Of a DNA stretch of 5,640 bases, positions 5,168 to 5,640 are shown in pieces. The translations under genes and the position numbers were made by a program. Within the stretch, counting starts at the first letter, position 1, and each line of letters opens with the position of its first letter. Under the pieces are notes generated by a model. The model did no database searches. It was not told where the DNA came from and worked only from the letters and a program-made list of their open reading frames with translations. Origin of the DNA: Acidilobaceae archaeon (GTDB lineage Archaea > Thermoproteota > Thermoprotei_A > Sulfolobales > Acidilobaceae); the NCBI GenBank assembly GCA_027034115.1, contig JALVJB010000043.1, positions 1 through 5,640 on the forward strand, in the 5' to 3' direction.

Positions 5168-5640
5168 GTGGAGAAGCCTAAAAAGAGATGGTTCCTCGGA
5201 CGCCACCTCATGTTGAAGAAACGATACGCCGATAAATTACTCAGTGGCGAAAAGAGGGCAACAATTAGGCTTGGCGTTGTGAGGGTGAAGTACCCGGAAC
5301 TAATCGTTCACAGCGGGGGTAGGCCCGTAGCCAAGGTACGTGTTAAAAACATACGTGTTAAGAGGGTAAGCGAGCTAACCGATGATGACGCAAGGCTCGA
5401 TGGGTTTCGGACAAGAGAAGAACTATTAGAGGAGCTGAGAAGGGTCTACGGCTCTATATCGCCCGACGACCCCGTTACAATAATCGAGTTAGAGCTAGTT
5501 AAGAGAATAGAGGGAGAGGACGAGGATCCCTACAAGGGCCTCGAGCCCGCTGATATTGCCAGGATAGCCCTCCGGTACCTACAGGACGAGTTGTCTGAGG
5601 AGGAGAAGAGAATTCTCCTCGACCTGACCAGGACCAATAG
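5168..5640 (+). CDS. ASCH-domain (PUA-like) protein, 3' end beyond window
   Basis: The frame from GTG at 5168 stays open for 157 codons to the window edge. The N-terminal part reads FLGRHLMLKKRYADKLLSG and then EKRATIRLG, the hallmark GxKxxTxR motif of ASCH domains (Gly27, Lys29, Thr32, Arg34). ASCH domains are PUA-like beta-barrels proposed to bind RNA or modified nucleotides. The barrel seems to end with DPVTIIELEL near residue 113. It is followed by an acidic linker (EGEDEDP) and a helical, charged C-terminal segment that may continue or be an added domain. Upstream GTGs at 5162 and 5117 are in frame, but the first overlaps the Shine-Dalgarno site and the second lies inside the structured leader. 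Family assignment is firm; ligand and role are unknown. A protein of a nucleic-acid-binding superfamily behind a folded leader makes autoregulation a natural hypothesis. Confidence 0.88.
   Translation, partial: MEKPKKRWFLGRHLMLKKRYADKLLSGEKRATIRLGVVRVKYPELIVHSGGRPVAKVRVKNIRVKRVSELTDDDARLDGFRTREELLEELRRVYGSISPDDPVTIIELELVKRIEGEDEDPYKGLEPADIARIALRYLQDELSEEEKRILLDLTRTN

Noticed and set aside
1..5640. CRISPR arrays, insertion sequences, integrase or attachment sites
   Set aside because: No regularly spaced direct repeats, transposase or recombinase motifs, or target-site duplications were seen on either strand.

Overview
The window looks like chromosomal DNA of a hyperthermophilic crenarchaeote, most likely of the Desulfurococcales/Pyrodictiaceae type. 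This is an inference from gene content and style: a tungsten-type aldehyde:ferredoxin oxidoreductase, an archaeal sugar nucleotidyltransferase with a left-handed beta-helix tail, an archaeal ASCH protein, many AGG/AGA and ATA codons, TTG and GTG starts, purine-rich Shine-Dalgarno sites and short AT-rich TATA-like boxes in otherwise GC-rich spacers. No tRNA, rRNA, CRISPR array, transposase or prophage gene is visible.

Layout. Bases 1-1100 (minus) hold the first 366 codons of an AOR-family enzyme that runs off the left edge. A 183-bp spacer follows (1101-1283), with the AOR leader and an 82-nt fold (1191-1272) that contains a kink-turn signature. Bases 1284-1877 (minus) encode a small polytopic membrane protein of Yip1 type. 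A 110-bp divergent promoter region (1878-1987) separates it from a plus-strand pair: glmS (1988-3832) and a GlmU-like protein (3859-5001), 26 bp apart and probably one operon. A 166-bp spacer (5002-5167) has a perfect 14-bp GC-rich inverted repeat enclosing a second hairpin. It ends just before the start of an ASCH-domain gene (5168 to the right edge, incomplete).

How the genes fit together. GlmS makes glucosamine-6-phosphate from fructose-6-phosphate and glutamine, the first step toward UDP-GlcNAc. The downstream gene has the architecture of an archaeal GlmU, which would carry out the last two steps. However, its nucleotidyltransferase motifs are eroded and the acetyltransferase His/Tyr motif cannot be seen, so it may be a regulatory or repurposed partner of GlmS. 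The AOR, Yip1-like and ASCH genes have no evident metabolic link to this pair.

Best leads: (1) the GlmU-like possible pseudoenzyme beside an intact GlmS; (2) the structured leader of the ASCH gene, in which an internal segment can pair with the whole Shine-Dalgarno site; (3) the kink-turn-bearing fold at 1191-1272; (4) an AOR whose first iron-sulfur cysteine is replaced by glycine.
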